A stretch of 6,729 nt of DNA from Planctomycetota bacterium (GTDB lineage Bacteria; Planctomycetota; Phycisphaerae; UBA1845; UTPLA1), in contig JAPULF010000430.1 in the NCBI GenBank assembly GCA_027295245.1, positions 1-6,729 on the forward strand, given 5' to 3'. The position numbers and the translations under genes are program-made. Position 1 is the stretch's first letter, and every line of letters begins with the position of its first letter. Shown here in pieces: positions 5,485 to 6,729 of this stretch. The notes beneath the pieces are model-generated. The model was not told the origin of the DNA, searched no databases, and saw only the letters and a list, made by a program, of their open reading frames with translations.

Positions 5485-6729
5485 TCGCAAAGCCTGGTAC
5501 TGTCTATTTGGTCGGCGCCGGTCCGGGTGACCCCGAGCTGATCACGGTGCGCGGTCGGGCGTTGCTCCGCCGAGCGGATGTCGTCGTTCACGATCGCCTT
5601 ATCGGGGACGAGCTGTTGCGTGGCATCGGCACCGGTGTGCAGATCATCGATGTCGGAAAGCTTCCGGGGGCGCACCGATTTTCCCAGCACGAGATTAACG
5701 AACTCATCGTGGGCCACGCCCGTGCGGGCCGATCGGTCGTACGATTGAAGGGCGGCGATCCGTTCGTGTTCGGCCGCGGTTGGGAGGAAATGGCCGCATG
5801 CCGCGAGGCCGGCGTTGCCTGCGTCGTGGTGCCGGGTGTGACCAGTGCGATTGCGGCCCCCGCGGCCGCCGGCATTCCCGTCACGCTTCGCGACAAGGCC
5901 CGTTCGTTCGCTGTCGTAACCGCTCGGACCGACACCGACGACCAAGCGGCAGATCTCGATTACGACGCCTTGGCCCGGATGGACACCATCGTCATCCTGA
6001 TGGGGCGTTTGGCGCTACCCCAAGTGGCGCGGAGCCTGATCGCGGCCGGACGCAGCCCGGATACGCCCGCCGCGTGCATCGAGCGCGGCACGACGAGCAG
6101 TCAACGTCAACTCATCGCCACGTTGGGCACCCTTGCCGCGTGTGTCGACCGCGAGGGTTTTCGGGCCCCGGTCGTTACGCGCGTCGGTGATGTCGCCGCC
6201 TGCGGACTTGTTCGGGCGAAGCGCGACTCGGCCGAAGCCCGCCGGCCATTGGCCTCAAAACGCATCGTGCTCACCCAGGCCTCGTCATCTTCGAAGTCCA
6301 TCGTTCGATTGCTGGTCGAGGCGGGAGCCACGGTTGTCGATTGTCCCATGATCCGAATTGCGAATGTCGGCCCTTCGGAGACACTCAACAAGACGCTCAA
6401 CGGTCTCGATCGCCGTGACTGGATCGTCTTTACATCGGCTCACGGCGTTCGCGGATTCTTCAATCGACTGAGAGCGCTTCGAAAGGACGCCCGATGTTTG
6501 GCGGGGTGTCGTATCGCCGCCGTGGGGCCGGGGACTGCGCGAGTGTTGGCGCGATTCGGACTTGTCGCCGACTTGATTCCCGACTCGCACGACGCGGCCG
6601 GGCTGGTCCATGCGCTTTCCGATCGTATTGCCGGGTCCGTCGCACGGATTCTTCTGGCCCGTGGTGATATTGCGGGCCGCGACTTGCCGGATGGATTGGG
6701 CTGCGCCGGGGCGGTGGTTGACGAGGCGG
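5481..6729 (+). CDS. cobA: Uroporphyrinogen-III C-methyltransferase fused to uroporphyrinogen-III synthase (3' partial)
   Basis: The frame starts at ATG 5481 (GGAGG at 5469-5473, ATGA overlap with the previous gene) and runs 416 codons off the window without a stop. Residues 1 to about 245 are SUMT/CobA, which uses two S-adenosylmethionines to make precorrin-2. They show YLVGAGPGDPELITVRG (9-25), VRLKGGDPFVFGRG (87-100), VPGVTSAIAAPAAAGIPVT (117-135), LMGR (173-176) and ERGTTSSQRQ (201-210). From about 258 onward is HemD, which closes hydroxymethylbilane to uroporphyrinogen III: RIVLTQ (261-266), DWIVFTSAHGV (313-323) and IAAVGPGTARVL (345-356). At least the C-terminal 80 or so residues of HemD lie outside. 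Two usual residues are changed: TLR replaces the THR after IPV, and TQ replaces the TR near the start of HemD. The two domains catalyse successive steps, and CobA-HemD fusions are known in other bacteria. A gene encoding precorrin-2 dehydrogenase may follow. Confidence 0.93.
   Translation, partial: MIAKPGTVYLVGAGPGDPELITVRGRALLRRADVVVHDRLIGDELLRGIGTGVQIIDVGKLPGAHRFSQHEINELIVGHARAGRSVVRLKGGDPFVFGRGWEEMAACREAGVACVVVPGVTSAIAAPAAAGIPVTLRDKARSFAVVTARTDTDDQAADLDYDALARMDTIVILMGRLALPQVARSLIAAGRSPDTPAACIERGTTSSQRQLIATLGTLAACVDREGFRAPVVTRVGDVAACGLVRAKRDSAEARRPLASKRIVLTQASSSSKSIVRLLVEAGATVVDCPMIRIANVGPSETLNKTLNGLDRRDWIVFTSAHGVRGFFNRLRALRKDARCLAGCRIAAVGPGTARVLARFGLVADLIPDSHDAAGLVHALSDRIAGSVARILLARGDIAGRDLPDGLGCAGAVVDEA

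Noticed and set aside
4030..5490. 486-codon antisense frame opposite the chelatase-HemC gene
   Set aside because: Its length is explained by GC-rich codon usage on the + strand. It has no family motif and no ribosome site, while the + frame is an unmistakable gene.
1..6729. CRISPR array, tRNA, rRNA, insertion sequence or phage genes
   Set aside because: No spaced direct repeats, tRNA-like cloverleaf, transposase motif or terminal inverted repeats were seen; the window is filled by the metabolic operon.

Overview
This window is a GC-rich bacterial operon, all on the + strand, that couples assimilatory sulfur reduction to synthesis of siroheme, the cofactor that reduction needs. In order it holds: a leader region with a cysteine-rich reading frame and a strong intrinsic terminator (1-161); cysH, an iron-sulfur type APS reductase (200-916); sir/cysI, a siroheme and [4Fe-4S] sulfite reductase (933-2666); hemA, a short glutamyl-tRNA reductase (2663-3772); a fusion of a SirB/CbiX-type chelatase with porphobilinogen deaminase HemC (3769-5484); and a fusion of uroporphyrinogen-III methyltransferase (CobA/SUMT) with uroporphyrinogen-III synthase (HemD), which runs off the right edge (5481-6729). 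The only sizeable non-coding stretch is 1-199.

The genes form one module. CysH turns APS into sulfite and Sir turns sulfite into sulfide for cysteine synthesis. Sir needs siroheme, and the next three genes supply most of the route: HemA commits glutamyl-tRNA to tetrapyrroles, HemC makes hydroxymethylbilane, HemD closes it to uroporphyrinogen III, CobA methylates that to precorrin-2, and the SirB/CbiX domain inserts the metal into the product. Not seen here are HemL, HemB and a precorrin-2 dehydrogenase (SirC/Met8 type). ATP sulfurylase and the electron donor of Sir are also absent. From sir onward the genes overlap by 4 bases (GTGA, ATGA, ATGA), which suggests one translationally coupled transcript. 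HemA and HemC are divergent (short C-terminus, altered motifs), as expected of siroheme-dedicated paralogues separate from housekeeping heme genes; this is inference.

The most interesting signal is the leader. One frame reads Cys-Ile-Cys-Ser-Cys-Cys-Cys shortly before a TGA. It is followed by three mutually exclusive pairings ending in a 13-bp terminator with a U-tract just ahead of cysH. This is the layout of a classical amino-acid attenuator, here apparently sensing cysteinyl-tRNA supply to control a cysteine-producing operon. The start codon of the leader is not in the window, so this remains a prediction.

Taxonomy cannot be fixed from the sequence. High GC, clear Shine-Dalgarno sites and compact overlapping genes indicate a bacterium; the gene fusions and style would fit an uncultured lineage such as the planctomycete group, but this is a weak guess.
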